A program made the translations under genes and the position numbers. From contig CADCHO010000001.1 of the NCBI GenBank assembly GCA_902801255.1, positions 1-64,000 of the forward strand: a stretch of DNA of 64,000 bases. The letters are read 5' to 3'. Source of the stretch: an uncultured Eubacteriales bacterium. GTDB taxonomy: Bacteria; Bacillota; Clostridia; Peptostreptococcales; Anaerovoracaceae. Under the pieces are notes generated by a model. It was not told where the DNA came from and searched no databases. It saw nothing but the letters and a program-made list of their open reading frames with translations. This document shows, piece by piece, positions 24,217 to 33,603 of the stretch (within the stretch, counting starts at the first letter, position 1; each line of letters opens with the position of its first letter).

Positions 24217-27207
24217 TCAGTTTCCGCTTTCTTCAGTGCATGAAATAACGAATCTCAATTCGTAATCGTTTTTGACCGGATACCTGAACTCATCTTTTGT
24301 CTGAGGTCCGCATATGCCGGTTCCAATGCCCTGCTGGAAAGCTGAAATGGTAACATAGGTTCCCGTACGTTTCTCGTCTTCACGGTGCTTCATACTGAGA
24401 AGCTCGGTGTCGCTGTAAGGCTTGATACCAAGCTCGAACGCCCTGTCAACAGCGCTGAACCTGATTGTCGTGCTGCCGTCGCTCACACTTGCCCATCTCG
24501 TATCAAAGCGGCTCCCGCTCTCCTGCGGCTTTATATTAGGCTCGGTCATGTCAGACACCTTGCAGCTTACATGCTCGATCGGGAACTGGTCCTTCATGTC
24601 TGCGTATGACTCTCCGCTTCTGCCATAGTATTGAACATCATCGAACGAAGAGTCGAACCTGAATGCTTTGCCGAATCTCGGCACCGTGCCTTTTCCTTTT
24701 GTACAGTGCAGTCTGCTGGTAACAAGTACTGATCCGGCTTCATCTACTCTCTCGTACGTATCAACACACTCGAACTCATTCTTTTTGCAGACGATCCTGG
24801 ACACGACAGTCAGCTTACTCTCTGTCTTTTCGATTGACAGCACATCTGTCCTCTGCCCGGTGAAGTCCTTCATGGCATCACCTACTCCGAAGAAGATGAA
24901 GTCATTGTCTGTCGGTGCACGGAAGAGTATTGTGGCAGGATCCGCCGGAGTGATGACCTTGCCTCCTATAACGAATGAGACCTCATCGGAATCATCATCA
25001 CTTATATCTCCGATCCTGTACTTTCCGGCTCCTTCAGGTGCACCCGGTATATACTCCATAATGATGAGCTGTTCGCGTGATACCTCAGTCTTTGTTTTTC
25101 TGTCAAATGCCGTGACCGTCAGCGTGCAGTCTGTCCCCGCTTCTTTGGCGGCTTTGATATGCTCTGCAGTATCGATCCTTACCGTCACCCTCTCAAGCGG
25201 CCCGCATTCAGGGATCATTTTAAACTCACTTCCGTCGCTCCAGCTGCATCTGAGTTCGTACCTGAATCCCGGTGTGAAAGCCTTTGTATTGAATACCTCA
25301 AAGTCATCTCCTCCCAGCCAGCTGACGCGGATCGGTCGGTAAATGAACCTGGTTATCCTTGCACCGGTTGACGGACTGCGGTCAGGATAAAACATGCCGT
25401 CTACACAGAAGTTCTTGTCGTGCTCCCACTCTCCGTGGTCTCCGCCGTACGTGTAGCTGCCATCTTCGTGAAGCACTGCATGATCGACCATCTCCCAGAC
25501 GCAGCCTCCGGTAAGGTTGTCGTAAGAATAGATCTCCTTCCAGTAGTCTTCCATGCCTCCGGGGCCAACGCCCATGGCATGAGCGTATTCACACAGGAAA
25601 TATGGTCTGTCACAGAACTGTTTGATTTTGTATTTCTTTTCTCCGATCTCGTGTACACGCTCCGAAGGCGGATACATCTCACTTGCCACGTCGTATGCCT
25701 TCTTCTTGGTGTGTACCGCACTTTCATAGTGCACCGGAAGAGTCGAATACTGTTTCAGATATTCGTATTCCTTGTCCGTGTTGTGTGTACCGCCCGCTTC
25801 ATTGCCCAGACTCCACATAACGATCGACGGATGCATCTTGTCTCTTTGATACATCCTTGCCACACGGTCCACATAGTGCGCTTCCCACTTCGGGTCGTCG
25901 CTTATGCGATTGTAACTTGGCGGGAGCTTGTGCACATAAGTACCGTGTGTCTCCAGGTCGGCTTCATCCACCACATAGATACCAAGCTCATCGCATACTT
26001 CCAGCAGATAAGGATCCGGCGGATAGTGCGAAGTCCTGACTGTGTCTATGTTGTATTCCTTGCAGAGCCTCATGTCTCGCTCTATCTCGTCAGGAGTCAG
26101 CGTATAGCCGTTCTCTGCCGAAGTGTCGTGATGATTCACGCCATGGAATTTGATGAGCTGACCGTTCACCAGGAGCTTGTCACCCCTGATCTCGACAGAC
26201 CTGAATCCTATGCGCTGCTTAACACAGCTTCCTTCTATCTCGTAATACAGATTGTAAAGCTCCGGAGTCTCATCACTCCACTCTACAGATGAAAGATTAC
26301 GGAAAGTAAATTCCGCCCTTTTCCCTTCAGACTTTACGGTCCTTTTCTCATGCACGCCGCGGCCTTCAAGCGTAAATGTCACCTCAGCGTCTTCGTAAAG
26401 ATCTGCCCTGACAGTAGCGAACCATGCTCCGCTTACTTTTCTGGTGATGATATCAATATCACGGAAGTCATTGCCCTCTGAAATACGAAGCAGTACATCC
26501 CTGAAAATGCCATTATTGCGGAACATATCCTGATCTTCCAGATATGTACCATTGCACCATCTGTGCACCACTACAACGACCTCATTGATCCAGTCATGCA
26601 GGTACGGAGTCACGTCAAATTCAGCTGTGTTGTGCGAACCTTCAGTATATCCTACGTAGTGGTCATTTACATATATGTCCGCACAGCTTGCTATTCCGAG
26701 GAACGACAGTATATAACGCCTTTCCGGAGCGTCAGGTCCGTCGGTATTGAAAAAGGTGCGGTAAACGCCTACGAAGTTATACTCCTCTCCCGGATCCTTC
26801 CACCTCGGTCCGAGACCGTAATCCGATCCCTGAAGGCTGAACACCTTGCCGGCTTTATCGAGTTCAGGGATCTTCGGTGGATCGTATGGAAACTGATATC
26901 TGAGATTTACATAGAAAGGCCTGTCGTAGCCACGGAACTGCCAGCACGAAGGCACATCGATCTTATCGAATTTTATTGTGTCAGTATCCAGCAGATCCGG
27001 AAGCTGCGAAGGATTCGGAAAAAACTTGAAATCCCAGTCACCGTTAAGGCAAATAACCTTTGGAGACTTATATCTCTTCTCTTTTCCGGATACTTTGTCA
27101 GCGGACTCACGGTCCGGATATGGGATAAAATAGCTCCTTGGAGCCAGCCTATTGTCTTCAAAGACGTTGAAATCACAATAATTTGTTTTGTTTATCCTGT
27201 ATCTCAT
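24217..27207 (-). CDS. lacZ: LacZ-type beta-galactosidase (GH2)
   Basis: 996 residues, close to the length of E. coli LacZ. Domains: jelly-roll about 60-215, two immunoglobulin-like domains flanking the TIM barrel (about 330-620), and the C-terminal beta-galactosidase small-chain domain from about 710. The acid/base Glu is in 'WSLGNEAGG' and the nucleophile Glu in 'FLCEYAHAMG'; 'HGVNHHDT' is the usual substrate-site loop. It cleaves terminal beta-D-galactosides inside the cell; no signal peptide is seen. It has AAGGAG before ATG and is a single-gene unit. Two GH2 enzymes so close together suggest use of several beta-linked sugars, though no transporter is adjacent. Confidence 0.94.
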   Translation of the reverse strand: MRYRINKTNYCDFNVFEDNRLAPRSYFIPYPDRESADKVSGKEKRYKSPKVICLNGDWDFKFFPNPSQLPDLLDTDTIKFDKIDVPSCWQFRGYDRPFYVNLRYQFPYDPPKIPELDKAGKVFSLQGSDYGLGPRWKDPGEEYNFVGVYRTFFNTDGPDAPERRYILSFLGIASCADIYVNDHYVGYTEGSHNTAEFDVTPYLHDWINEVVVVVHRWCNGTYLEDQDMFRNNGIFRDVLLRISEGNDFRDIDIITRKVSGAWFATVRADLYEDAEVTFTLEGRGVHEKRTVKSEGKRAEFTFRNLSSVEWSDETPELYNLYYEIEGSCVKQRIGFRSVEIRGDKLLVNGQLIKFHGVNHHDTSAENGYTLTPDEIERDMRLCKEYNIDTVRTSHYPPDPYLLEVCDELGIYVVDEADLETHGTYVHKLPPSYNRISDDPKWEAHYVDRVARMYQRDKMHPSIVMWSLGNEAGGTHNTDKEYEYLKQYSTLPVHYESAVHTKKKAYDVASEMYPPSERVHEIGEKKYKIKQFCDRPYFLCEYAHAMGVGPGGMEDYWKEIYSYDNLTGGCVWEMVDHAVLHEDGSYTYGGDHGEWEHDKNFCVDGMFYPDRSPSTGARITRFIYRPIRVSWLGGDDFEVFNTKAFTPGFRYELRCSWSDGSEFKMIPECGPLERVTVRIDTAEHIKAAKEAGTDCTLTVTAFDRKTKTEVSREQLIIMEYIPGAPEGAGKYRIGDISDDDSDEVSFVIGGKVITPADPATILFRAPTDNDFIFFGVGDAMKDFTGQRTDVLSIEKTESKLTVVSRIVCKKNEFECVDTYERVDEAGSVLVTSRLHCTKGKGTVPRFGKAFRFDSSFDDVQYYGRSGESYADMKDQFPIEHVSCKVSDMTEPNIKPQESGSRFDTRWASVSDGSTTIRFSAVDRAFELGIKPYSDTELLSMKHREDEKRTGTYVTISAFQQGIGTGICGPQTKDEFRYPVKNDYELRFVISCTEESGN

Positions 27208-27300
27208 TCAAAAATCTCCTTAAGATTTTTTTATTTTTCTGCTCTGTCCCATGTAATTATACATACTTTCACTAAAAAAACCGAGTATTAGTAGAAATAA

Positions 27301-27328
27301 CAAAAGCGCCTTTAGAAAGGCGCTTTTG
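27301..27328 (-). terminator. Terminator after the transaldolase-like gene
   Basis: Near-perfect hairpin CAAAAGCGCCTTT/AAAGGCGCTTTTG with a 2-base centre; on the minus strand it is followed by TTATTTC. It lies 29 bp beyond the stop at 27357. Confidence 0.85.
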
Positions 27329-27356
27329 GGGTCAGTTCACTTTCCCCTGTTGTTTT

Positions 27357-28010
27357 TTATTCACCGAATACAGCTTTGTAATCAGCCTGGAATTTTTTTA
27401 TTCCGATATCTGTCAGCGGATGACTGATCATCTTTTCCAGCACTCCGTATGGCACTGTTGCGATATCCCCTCCGGCAAGAGCGCAGTCAGTAACATGCAT
27501 CGGATTTCTGACGCTCGCACAGATAATCTGCGTGTCAATGTCTGCTATACTGAAAATGTCTGCGATCTCTCTGATCAAGTCGACTCCTCTTACTGAAATA
27601 TCATCCAGTCTTCCGAGGAAAGGAGATACATAAGTTGCTCCTGCTCTTGCTGCAAGCAGCGCCTGGTTAGCAGTGAATATCAGAGTAACATTGGTCTTGA
27701 TACCTTCTGCCGACAGCACTTTGACTGCCTTCAGCCCCTCTGCTGTCATAGGGATCTTGACTACCATGTTAGGGTGTATAGCTGCGATCTCGCGTCCTTC
27801 CGCAATCATTCCTTCAGCATCTGTAGTTGTTGCCTTGACTTCTCCGCTTATCGGTCCATCAACTATTTCAGTTATCTCCTTTATAACTTCCTTAAAGTCC
27901 CTTCCCTCTTTAGCGATCAGCGACGGGTTAGTAGTTACACCGCAGATAATACCCATATCGTTGGCTTTTCTGATATCCTCAACCTTCGCTGTATCAATGA
28001 AAAATCTCAT
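27357..28010 (-). CDS. Transaldolase / fructose-6-phosphate aldolase family protein
   Basis: 217 residues, the short TalC/FSA subfamily. Motifs are '[15 protein letters not shown]', '[13 protein letters not shown]' and the Schiff-base Lys in '[10 protein letters not shown]' near residue 85; '[19 protein letters not shown]' and '[11 protein letters not shown]' follow. In organisms with split transketolase this protein usually supplies transaldolase activity for the non-oxidative pentose phosphate pathway; the fructose-6-phosphate aldolase reaction is the alternative. It lies 30 bp downstream of the two transketolase genes in the same direction, which supports the transaldolase role. Ends at a terminator. 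Confidence 0.88.
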   Translation of the reverse strand: MRFFIDTAKVEDIRKANDMGIICGVTTNPSLIAKEGRDFKEVIKEITEIVDGPISGEVKATTTDAEGMIAEGREIAAIHPNMVVKIPMTAEGLKAVKVLSAEGIKTNVTLIFTANQALLAARAGATYVSPFLGRLDDISVRGVDLIREIADIFSIADIDTQIICASVRNPMHVTDCALAGGDIATVPYGVLEKMISHPLTDIGIKKFQADYKAVFGE

Positions 28011-28040
28011 TGCAACTCCTCCTTATCTATTTAATTGTGT

Positions 28041-28976
28041 TTACAGCCATGCTTTTACTGTTTCAACAATGTTTTCCGCGGATAATCCGAAATCCTTGAG
28101 AAGTTCTGCTGCCGGTCCGGAGTGACCGAACTCATCATTTACACCGATGCGGCGTACCGGAGTCGGCAGCTTCTCGCTGAGCAGTGAGCTGACTGCCTCG
28201 CCAAGGCCTCCGATGATCGAGTGCTCTTCACAGGTGACGATTCTGCCGCACTCTTCAGCTGCCTTGAGGATCAGCTCCTCGTCCAGCGGCTTTATGGTGC
28301 TCAGGTTGATAACTCTGGCATTGATGCCCTGACTGCGCAGTTCTTCTCCTGCCTTGACGGCTTCACCTACCATGATCCCGGTAGCAATGATAGCTATATC
28401 GTTTCCATCCTGAAGGACCTCGCCCTTGCCTATCTCGAATTTAAAATCTTCATCATGGAAAACAGGGACTCCCGAACGTCCGAACCTCAGATAAACCGGA
28501 CCTTCGAACTCATATGCAGCCTTTACTGCCGCGCGTGCTTCAACATCATCTGCCGGACAGATAATCGTCATGCCCGGAATGCTCCTCATAAGAGCAAAGT
28601 CTTCGCAGCACTGGTGGGATGCTCCGTCTTCGCCTACTGAAATACCTCCGTGTGTAGCACCGATCTTTACGTTCAGATGCGGGTATCCTATTGAGTTGCG
28701 GACCTGTTCAAATGCTCTTCCTGCGGCAAACATGGCAAATGTTGATGCGAAAGGCACCATTCCCATTGATGCTATGCCGGCAGCAACAGCCATCATATTT
28801 CCTTCTGCAATACCGCAGTCAAAGTGTCTGTCAGGGAATTCCTTTTTGAATGTGCTCGTCTTGGTAGCTCCTGCAAGGTCAGCGTCAAGAACGACCACGT
28901 CTGCATGCTCACGCCCCAGTTCTGCAAGGGCATTGCCGTAACTTTCTCTTGTTGCGATCTTCTTGATATCTGCCAT
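28041..28976 (-). CDS. Transketolase, C-terminal (pyrimidine-binding) subunit
   Basis: 311 residues from ATG 28976, chosen because GGAGGCGAAGTAAT stands right before it; a longer in-frame extension overlaps the upstream gene and looks non-coding. It contains the pyrimidine-binding domain ('YGNALAELGREHADVVVLDADL', 'FAMFAAGRAFEQVRNS') and the C-terminal domain ('GEGDELRS'-like region, 'TCEEHSIIGGLGEAV'). The catalytic Glu of the thiamine site lies in 'CGIAEGNMM'. It works only as a complex with the N-terminal subunit encoded one base upstream and moves two-carbon ketol units in the pentose phosphate pathway. Confidence 0.92.
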   Translation of the reverse strand: MADIKKIATRESYGNALAELGREHADVVVLDADLAGATKTSTFKKEFPDRHFDCGIAEGNMMAVAAGIASMGMVPFASTFAMFAAGRAFEQVRNSIGYPHLNVKIGATHGGISVGEDGASHQCCEDFALMRSIPGMTIICPADDVEARAAVKAAYEFEGPVYLRFGRSGVPVFHDEDFKFEIGKGEVLQDGNDIAIIATGIMVGEAVKAGEELRSQGINARVINLSTIKPLDEELILKAAEECGRIVTCEEHSIIGGLGEAVSSLLSEKLPTPVRRIGVNDEFGHSGPAAELLKDFGLSAENIVETVKAWL

Positions 28977-28977
28977 A

Positions 28978-29823
28978 TTACTTCGCCTCCACTTCTTCAA
29001 GCTGCTTTCCGAGCTCTGCCATCGCCTGTTCGTATTGCTCATCGTTAGGCGCCTTGCCATGCCATCCGGCCTGGTCTTCCATGAAGCTGACGCCTTTACC
29101 CTTGAGAGTCTTCATAATTATTGCAGTCGGTACGCCTTTTGTCTCTCTGGCAGCTTTCAGAGCAGCTTCGATCTGATCGAAATCATGACCGTCTATCTCC
29201 TCGACATGGAGCCCAAATGCCTTGAATTTATCAGGGATCGGATACGGATCGATAACATCTGCTATCCTTCCGTCGATCTGCAGATCGTTGTTATCAACGA
29301 TAACGCAGAGATTGTCAAGTTCATAATGATGCGCAAACATCATTGCTTCCCAGACCTGACCTTCTTCGATCTCTCCGTCTCCGAGCAAGGTGTAAACTCT
29401 AAGGTCTTTACCCTGCTTCTTTGCAGCCAGAGCCATGCCTGCTGCAGCGGATACTCCCTGACCAAGGGATCCCGTAGACATGTCCACTCCCGGAGTCTCA
29501 TTCATATTAGGATGGCCCTGTAAACGGCTTCCTATTTTTCTTAATGTCTTTAATTCTTCTACCGGGAAGAAACCTCTCTGAGCCAGTACGGAATACAGTC
29601 CCGGCGCAGTGTGTCCTTTCGACAGGACAAATCTGTCCCTGTCCGGATCACGAGGCTTTTCCGGATCTATATTCATTTCCCTGAAATACAGATACGTGTA
29701 CATATCTGCTGCAGACAGGCTTCCTCCCGGATGACCTGACTTGGCGGAATGGGTACCTTCAATGATTCCCATTCTCACTTTGCAGGCAAGCTTCATCAAT
29801 TCTTTTTTTTCTGACTCTGTCAT
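28978..29823 (-). CDS. Transketolase, N-terminal (thiamine diphosphate-binding) subunit
   Basis: 281 residues from ATG 29823, which has AAGGAGG six bases upstream; the ATG six codons earlier is not supported. The thiamine diphosphate/Mg motif is 'GDGEIEEGQVWEAMMFA...DNN' near residues 145-175. Before it come 'SGHPGGSLSAADM' and 'LSKGHTAPGLYS', the usual transketolase N-half. Splitting the enzyme into two adjacent genes is common in Clostridia and archaea. Read leftward with the C-terminal subunit and the transaldolase-like gene as one sugar-phosphate unit. Confidence 0.93.
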   Translation of the reverse strand: MTESEKKELMKLACKVRMGIIEGTHSAKSGHPGGSLSAADMYTYLYFREMNIDPEKPRDPDRDRFVLSKGHTAPGLYSVLAQRGFFPVEELKTLRKIGSRLQGHPNMNETPGVDMSTGSLGQGVSAAAGMALAAKKQGKDLRVYTLLGDGEIEEGQVWEAMMFAHHYELDNLCVIVDNNDLQIDGRIADVIDPYPIPDKFKAFGLHVEEIDGHDFDQIEAALKAARETKGVPTAIIMKTLKGKGVSFMEDQAGWHGKAPNDEQYEQAMAELGKQLEEVEAK

Positions 29824-29895
29824 AGCGCCTCCTTTAACCATATATATATTTGTTTTAATGTTTCTATTAAGAGATTACCGGTACTCTTATTTCCA

Positions 29896-31491
29896 CTACT
29901 TGTAAGTAAGCAGACTTATTTTTGCTCTGTTGATAGGCTCGTAATCCTCTACTTTGGCCTGGTTGAGCTCCTCCTGTATGCGTTCAAGATGAGGAAGAAG
30001 ATCAGCATACTGGCTGTCAATTGCGTTTTCTACAGGAGCTTCTTTCATAGCAACTCCTACAGAATAAGTAGCCTTGTTGATCGGCTGAAGTGTTCCTGCG
30101 CCTGCTATGCATCCGCCAGGGCACGCCATTCCTTCAAGCAAATATCCGTTGTATTCACCTGCAGCAGCCTTCTTCATCATTTTCTTGCATTCATCAAGAC
30201 CTTCGGCTTTTACTATCTTGACTTCACGTTCAGGATCTATACGCTTTATGTGATTGACTACAGCCTGCGCAACGCCTCCGCTTATTGCGAATCCGAATCC
30301 ATCGCTGCTGGCTCTTCTCAGAGTATCTCCTTCCTCAAGGTCTTCAAAGACAACTCCTTTTGCGTCAAACATTCCTGCAAGTTCTTCGAAAGTCAGAACA
30401 AAATCCACATAGCTCTTGACGGTACGTCTGCTTGCCTCGTTTTTCTTGGACAGACAGGGACCGATGAAAGCGATCTTGCAGTCCGGATGCATTTTCTTTA
30501 CAAGCCTTGCGGTAAGAACCATCGGAGTCATAGCCATGGAGACAGTTTCTGCGTATTCCGGGAATTCCGTTTTTGCCATTATCGACCATGCAGGGCAGCA
30601 ACTCGTGCACATAAACGGAAGTTCTTCCGGGACTTCCCTGAGGAAATGCTCCGCCTCTTCGATAGTACACAGATCGGCTCCGATAGCTACTTCAAACACA
30701 TCCTTGAATCCAAGAATACCGAATGCAGCTCTCATTTTCTTGTCCGTAAGTCCTTTGCCGAACTGTCCGGCTATCGCAGGAGCCACTATAGCGTAGACAG
30801 GTGTATCTGACTGGATCGCGCTTATCGTCTGATAGATCTGGCCCTTATCTACGATAGCAGCAAACGGGCAGCTGTTAAGGCACATTCCGCAGGAAACGCA
30901 CTTGTCCTGATTTATCATCGCATGGCCATGCTCATCCTCACCGATTGCTCCAAGGCCGCATGCTGCGACACAGGGTCTTTCCTGTTTGATTATTGCATTA
31001 TACTGGCAGGCTTTCATGCACATTCCGCATTTAATGCATTTTTCAGTATCTATAACATTGCGACGCAGATCCCTGTCGTAAGATATACACTTTTTAGGGC
31101 AGACTTCCTTGCATGGATGTTCCAGACAGTTCTGGCATCCATCGGTAATGTAGACCCTTTTATCAGGGCAGCAGTGGCAAGCGAAACGGATGATGTCTAT
31201 CAGCGGCGGCTCATAGTACTTTTCCTCTATCATGCTCTCATCAACGCCCTTCGATGTCGGCGTGTGCTCGTTGACCGGCCTTATCGACATTCCCATTGCG
31301 ACCCTTATTCTCTCTCCGATTATGGCTCTTTCGAGAAACATTGAGGGTCTGTACGGATCATCTTCTGTATCGACCATCTTGTACGGGAGCTCATCGAGCT
31401 CCTCAGGTCCCCATCCTTCATAGGCAAACCTTGCGACCTCAGTAAACACTTTGTGACGCAGGCGGTTTTTTTCTGAATTGATACCTTTCAT
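29896..31491 (-). CDS. [FeFe] hydrogenase, group B-like monomeric enzyme
   Basis: 531 residues. N-terminal Fe-S region: an unusual Cys-rich stretch ('CHCCPDKRVYITDGCQNC', 'HPCKEVCPKKC') and two ferredoxin-type motifs ('CIKCGMCMKAC', 'CVSCGMCLNSC'). The H-cluster domain follows with all three signatures: P1 'TSCCPAW', P2 'GPCLSKKNEA' and P3 'EGMACPGGC'. The P1 form TSCCPAW and a P2 lacking the usual Met before Pro-Cys fit group B rather than the well-studied group A. It should take up or release H2 with ferredoxin, but group B physiology is poorly known. GGGAGG precedes ATG. Stands alone between transketolase and the divergent exporter genes; no maturation genes HydEFG are here. Confidence 0.9.
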   Translation of the reverse strand: MKGINSEKNRLRHKVFTEVARFAYEGWGPEELDELPYKMVDTEDDPYRPSMFLERAIIGERIRVAMGMSIRPVNEHTPTSKGVDESMIEEKYYEPPLIDIIRFACHCCPDKRVYITDGCQNCLEHPCKEVCPKKCISYDRDLRRNVIDTEKCIKCGMCMKACQYNAIIKQERPCVAACGLGAIGEDEHGHAMINQDKCVSCGMCLNSCPFAAIVDKGQIYQTISAIQSDTPVYAIVAPAIAGQFGKGLTDKKMRAAFGILGFKDVFEVAIGADLCTIEEAEHFLREVPEELPFMCTSCCPAWSIMAKTEFPEYAETVSMAMTPMVLTARLVKKMHPDCKIAFIGPCLSKKNEASRRTVKSYVDFVLTFEELAGMFDAKGVVFEDLEEGDTLRRASSDGFGFAISGGVAQAVVNHIKRIDPEREVKIVKAEGLDECKKMMKKAAAGEYNGYLLEGMACPGGCIAGAGTLQPINKATYSVGVAMKEAPVENAIDSQYADLLPHLERIQEELNQAKVEDYEPINRAKISLLTYK

Positions 31492-31664
31492 GTTTATCTG
31501 ACCTCCCTCTCATAGATATCGCCAGGCTGTGCCCTGCTCATTCTTTGATGATTAATAATATCATAAAAAAGAGCTGTTTTATATTTATCATATATTGAAA
31601 GCACGAAATCTTTGTGATAGCCTATCAGCCGTTCATTTCCATACTTTTTTACGGAGGGATCTTT

Positions 31665-32423
31665 GTGGACTATAAACAAATACTAAAGGTGATCCTGGAT
31701 ATAGGAGAACAGATGATAAACAGCGGAGCCGAGATCAGTCGTGTTGAAGACAGCATGTACAGACTCTGCCGCAGTTATGGATTCATCAGGGTAAACTGCT
31801 GGGTCATTTCATCAAATATACAGGCGACCGTTGAGACGCCGGATGGGGATATTTTTACGCAGATACGTCATGTACCCGGCGGAGAAATGAATTTCGACAG
31901 GCTTGATTATCTCAACAGCCTGTCACGTAAAGTATGCAGGGAAACACCCGACGCACCTGAACTCAGGCGCCGTCTTGACGAAGTCCTTTCAAGGCCGGCC
32001 CAGCCAAAATGGATGCACTATCTGGCAGGCGTTCTTGGCGGGACAGGGTTTGCTGTGTTTTTCAACTGTGATCCGGCAGACAGCATTGTCGCTGCGATTG
32101 CATCTCTTGTGATAGTCTTGATCGGGGATGCATTAAGCAGGATCGAAACCAATCCGCTGATTTTCAACGCCATAATTTCATTCATAGTTGAAATACTCAT
32201 TCTTTTGTCAGTGAATCTTGGGATCGGGCATCACTCCGGCAACATTACAGTCGGTGTCGTGATGCTTTTGATCTCCGGGATCGGATTCACCAACGGCATC
32301 AGCGACCTTCTTCATAGAGACACCCTGTCAGGCATAATCAATATATCCAAGGCAGTACTCGGTGCCACAGGGATCGCAATAGGGATCGCTCTCCCTATTC
32401 TGCTCATGAAGGGGGTGATGTAA
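31665..32423 (+). CDS. ThrE-type threonine/serine exporter, large (N-terminal) subunit
   Basis: 252 residues from GTG 31665, chosen for the GGAGGG seven bases upstream; an earlier in-frame ATG at 31614 has no such site. It belongs to the DUF1212/ThrE N-half family: a cytoplasmic part with 'ILDIGEQMINSGAEISRVEDSMYRLC' and 'NSLSRKVC', then about five membrane helices from residue 115 on. Its partner, the DUF3815 subunit, begins one base after the stop. Together they form the split equivalent of ThrE, which exports threonine or serine. It is divergent from the hydrogenase gene. Confidence 0.85.
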   Translation: MDYKQILKVILDIGEQMINSGAEISRVEDSMYRLCRSYGFIRVNCWVISSNIQATVETPDGDIFTQIRHVPGGEMNFDRLDYLNSLSRKVCRETPDAPELRRRLDEVLSRPAQPKWMHYLAGVLGGTGFAVFFNCDPADSIVAAIASLVIVLIGDALSRIETNPLIFNAIISFIVEILILLSVNLGIGHHSGNITVGVVMLLISGIGFTNGISDLLHRDTLSGIINISKAVLGATGIAIGIALPILLMKGVM

Positions 32424-32424
32424 C

Positions 32425-32883
32425 ATGATGGAACTATCTCCTAGTCTCGCGGTGCAGCTCATATCATGTACAGCAGCCTGCGTGGGTTTTGCCTACTGGT
32501 TCAATGTTAAAGGCATACAGGTCATGTATGCCGGCATAGGAGCTTTCTTCACATGGCTTGTATATGCTCTGCTTTACAACGCCGGCTACAGCAATTTCCT
32601 CGCAACACTTGTAGGCTCAATATTTGTAGCTGCTTATGCGCAGGTAATGGCCCGGGTGAACAAAGCACCTGCTACAATATTCCAGACTGTTTGCGTCTTC
32701 CCTCTTGTACCCGGACCTAATCTGTATTACATGATGTACTGCATCGTTATGGAAAAACACGAAATGGCCGTGTCAGAAGCTGTCACGCTTGTTGTCACCT
32801 GTCTGGGGATCGCTCTTGGCTTCATAGTTGTCGAGATCCTGAACAAATACATATTCAGGCCGATCACAAAACGCAGGATCTGA
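32425..32883 (+). CDS. ThrE-type threonine/serine exporter, small (DUF3815) subunit
   Basis: 152 residues, nearly all membrane: four to five helices, with 'FNVKGIQVMYAGIGAFFTWLVY', 'ATLVGSIFVAAYAQVMARV' and the typical 'FPLVPGPNLYYMM' loop. It completes the transporter encoded by the preceding gene (gap 1 bp, translationally coupled). Family knowledge comes from ThrE of Corynebacterium, where the two parts are fused. The exported substrate here is not proven. Confidence 0.85.
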   Translation: MMELSPSLAVQLISCTAACVGFAYWFNVKGIQVMYAGIGAFFTWLVYALLYNAGYSNFLATLVGSIFVAAYAQVMARVNKAPATIFQTVCVFPLVPGPNLYYMMYCIVMEKHEMAVSEAVTLVVTCLGIALGFIVVEILNKYIFRPITKRRI

Positions 32884-32971
32884 TCAAAGACAAACAAGGC
32901 GAACTTGAACACCTTGATCTCCGGTAGTAAAATCAAGTAAATATAGACTATTATTGCAGGGGGATGAGAAA

Positions 32972-33367
32972 TTGATTTCAACAAAGGGACGGTATGCTCT
33001 GCGCATAATGATAGATCTTGCACAGAACGGTGACAGCGGAAATGTCCCGCTCAAGGATATCGCCGAAAGGCAGCAGATCTCCAAAAAGTATCTTGAAATT
33101 ATTGTCAAGGACCTGGTCAAAGGCGGTCTGCTGGGCGGAGTGAGCGGTAAAGGCGGCGGTTACAGTCTGTGCCGCAAACCTGAGGATTATACTGTAGGTG
33201 AGATACTGGAGATAATGGAAGGTACGCTTGCACCTGTAGCTTGCCTTGAGGAAGGCGCTGCTGCCTGTCCTCTGGCTCCGGGTTGCCATACACTTCCTAT
33301 GTGGAAGGAATATTTTCAGCTGACACGTGATTTCTTCTACGGAAAAAAACTGAGTGATCTTCTCTGA
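32972..33367 (+). CDS. Rrf2-family transcriptional regulator (IscR/CymR-like)
   Basis: 131 residues from TTG 32972, giving the family start 'MISTKGRYALRIMIDLA'; GGGGGA lies eight bases upstream. The winged helix has 'LKDIAERQQISKKYLEIIVKDL' and wing 'GGVSGKGGGYSL'. Three cysteines in 'CLEEGAAACPLAPGC' match the cluster-ligand region of IscR-type regulators, so redox or Fe-S sensing is likely. No isc/suf or cysteine genes are adjacent, so its targets are unknown. It begins about 90 bp after the exporter genes and ends at a strong terminator. Confidence 0.88.
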   Translation: MISTKGRYALRIMIDLAQNGDSGNVPLKDIAERQQISKKYLEIIVKDLVKGGLLGGVSGKGGGYSLCRKPEDYTVGEILEIMEGTLAPVACLEEGAAACPLAPGCHTLPMWKEYFQLTRDFFYGKKLSDLL

Positions 33368-33382
33368 AATGTTTTGTTTTTT

Positions 33383-33412
33383 AAAAGGTGCCCCATAGGG
33401 ACACCTTTTTTT
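33383..33412 (+). terminator. Terminator of the Rrf2 regulator gene
   Basis: Hairpin AAAGGTGCCCC-ATA-GGGACACCTTT (one bulge) followed by TTTTTG. Confidence 0.9.
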
Positions 33413-33462
33413 GTTACCTGATTCCATTTGGGAAACCTGCAGGGTGAGAACCCCTCTCTCAA

Positions 33463-33488
33463 CAAAAAAGCCCTGCGTTAGCAGGGCA
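33463..33488 (-). terminator. Terminator of tRNA-Ser
   Basis: On the minus strand GCCCTGC-TAAC-GCAGGGC is followed by TTTTTTG, directly after the tRNA. Confidence 0.9.
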
Positions 33489-33492
33489 TGCA

Positions 33493-33584
33493 TGGCGGAG
33501 AGAGAGGGATTTGAACCCTCGCGCCGGTACTACCGACCTACTGGTATTCGAAGCCAGACCCTTCAGCCACTTGGGTATCTCTCC
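33493..33584 (-). tRNA. tRNA-Ser(CGA)
   Basis: 92 nt with CCA encoded. Acceptor GGAGAGA/TCTCTCC, T-arm GAGGG-TTCAAAT-CCCTC and a long variable arm (TCGGTAGTACCGG) are intact. The anticodon arm is CTGGC-TTCGAAT-ACCAG, giving anticodon CGA (codon UCG). The pair closing the loop is C31-A39, a mismatch; U-A is usual. The gene is otherwise normal and has its own terminator. Confidence 0.9.
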
Positions 33585-33603
33585 ACAACGCGTGTATTTT
33601 AGC

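Noticed and set aside
23405..24217. 270-codon open frame antisense to the nitroreductase gene
   Set aside because: It is a complete shadow of a well-recognised flavoprotein gene that has its own promoter and ribosome site; the antisense product has no recognisable domain.
31494..31679. 61-codon minus-strand frame between the hydrogenase and the ThrE-type gene
   Set aside because: It fills the divergent promoter gap, covers the start of the exporter gene, lacks a ribosome site and has no recognisable family.
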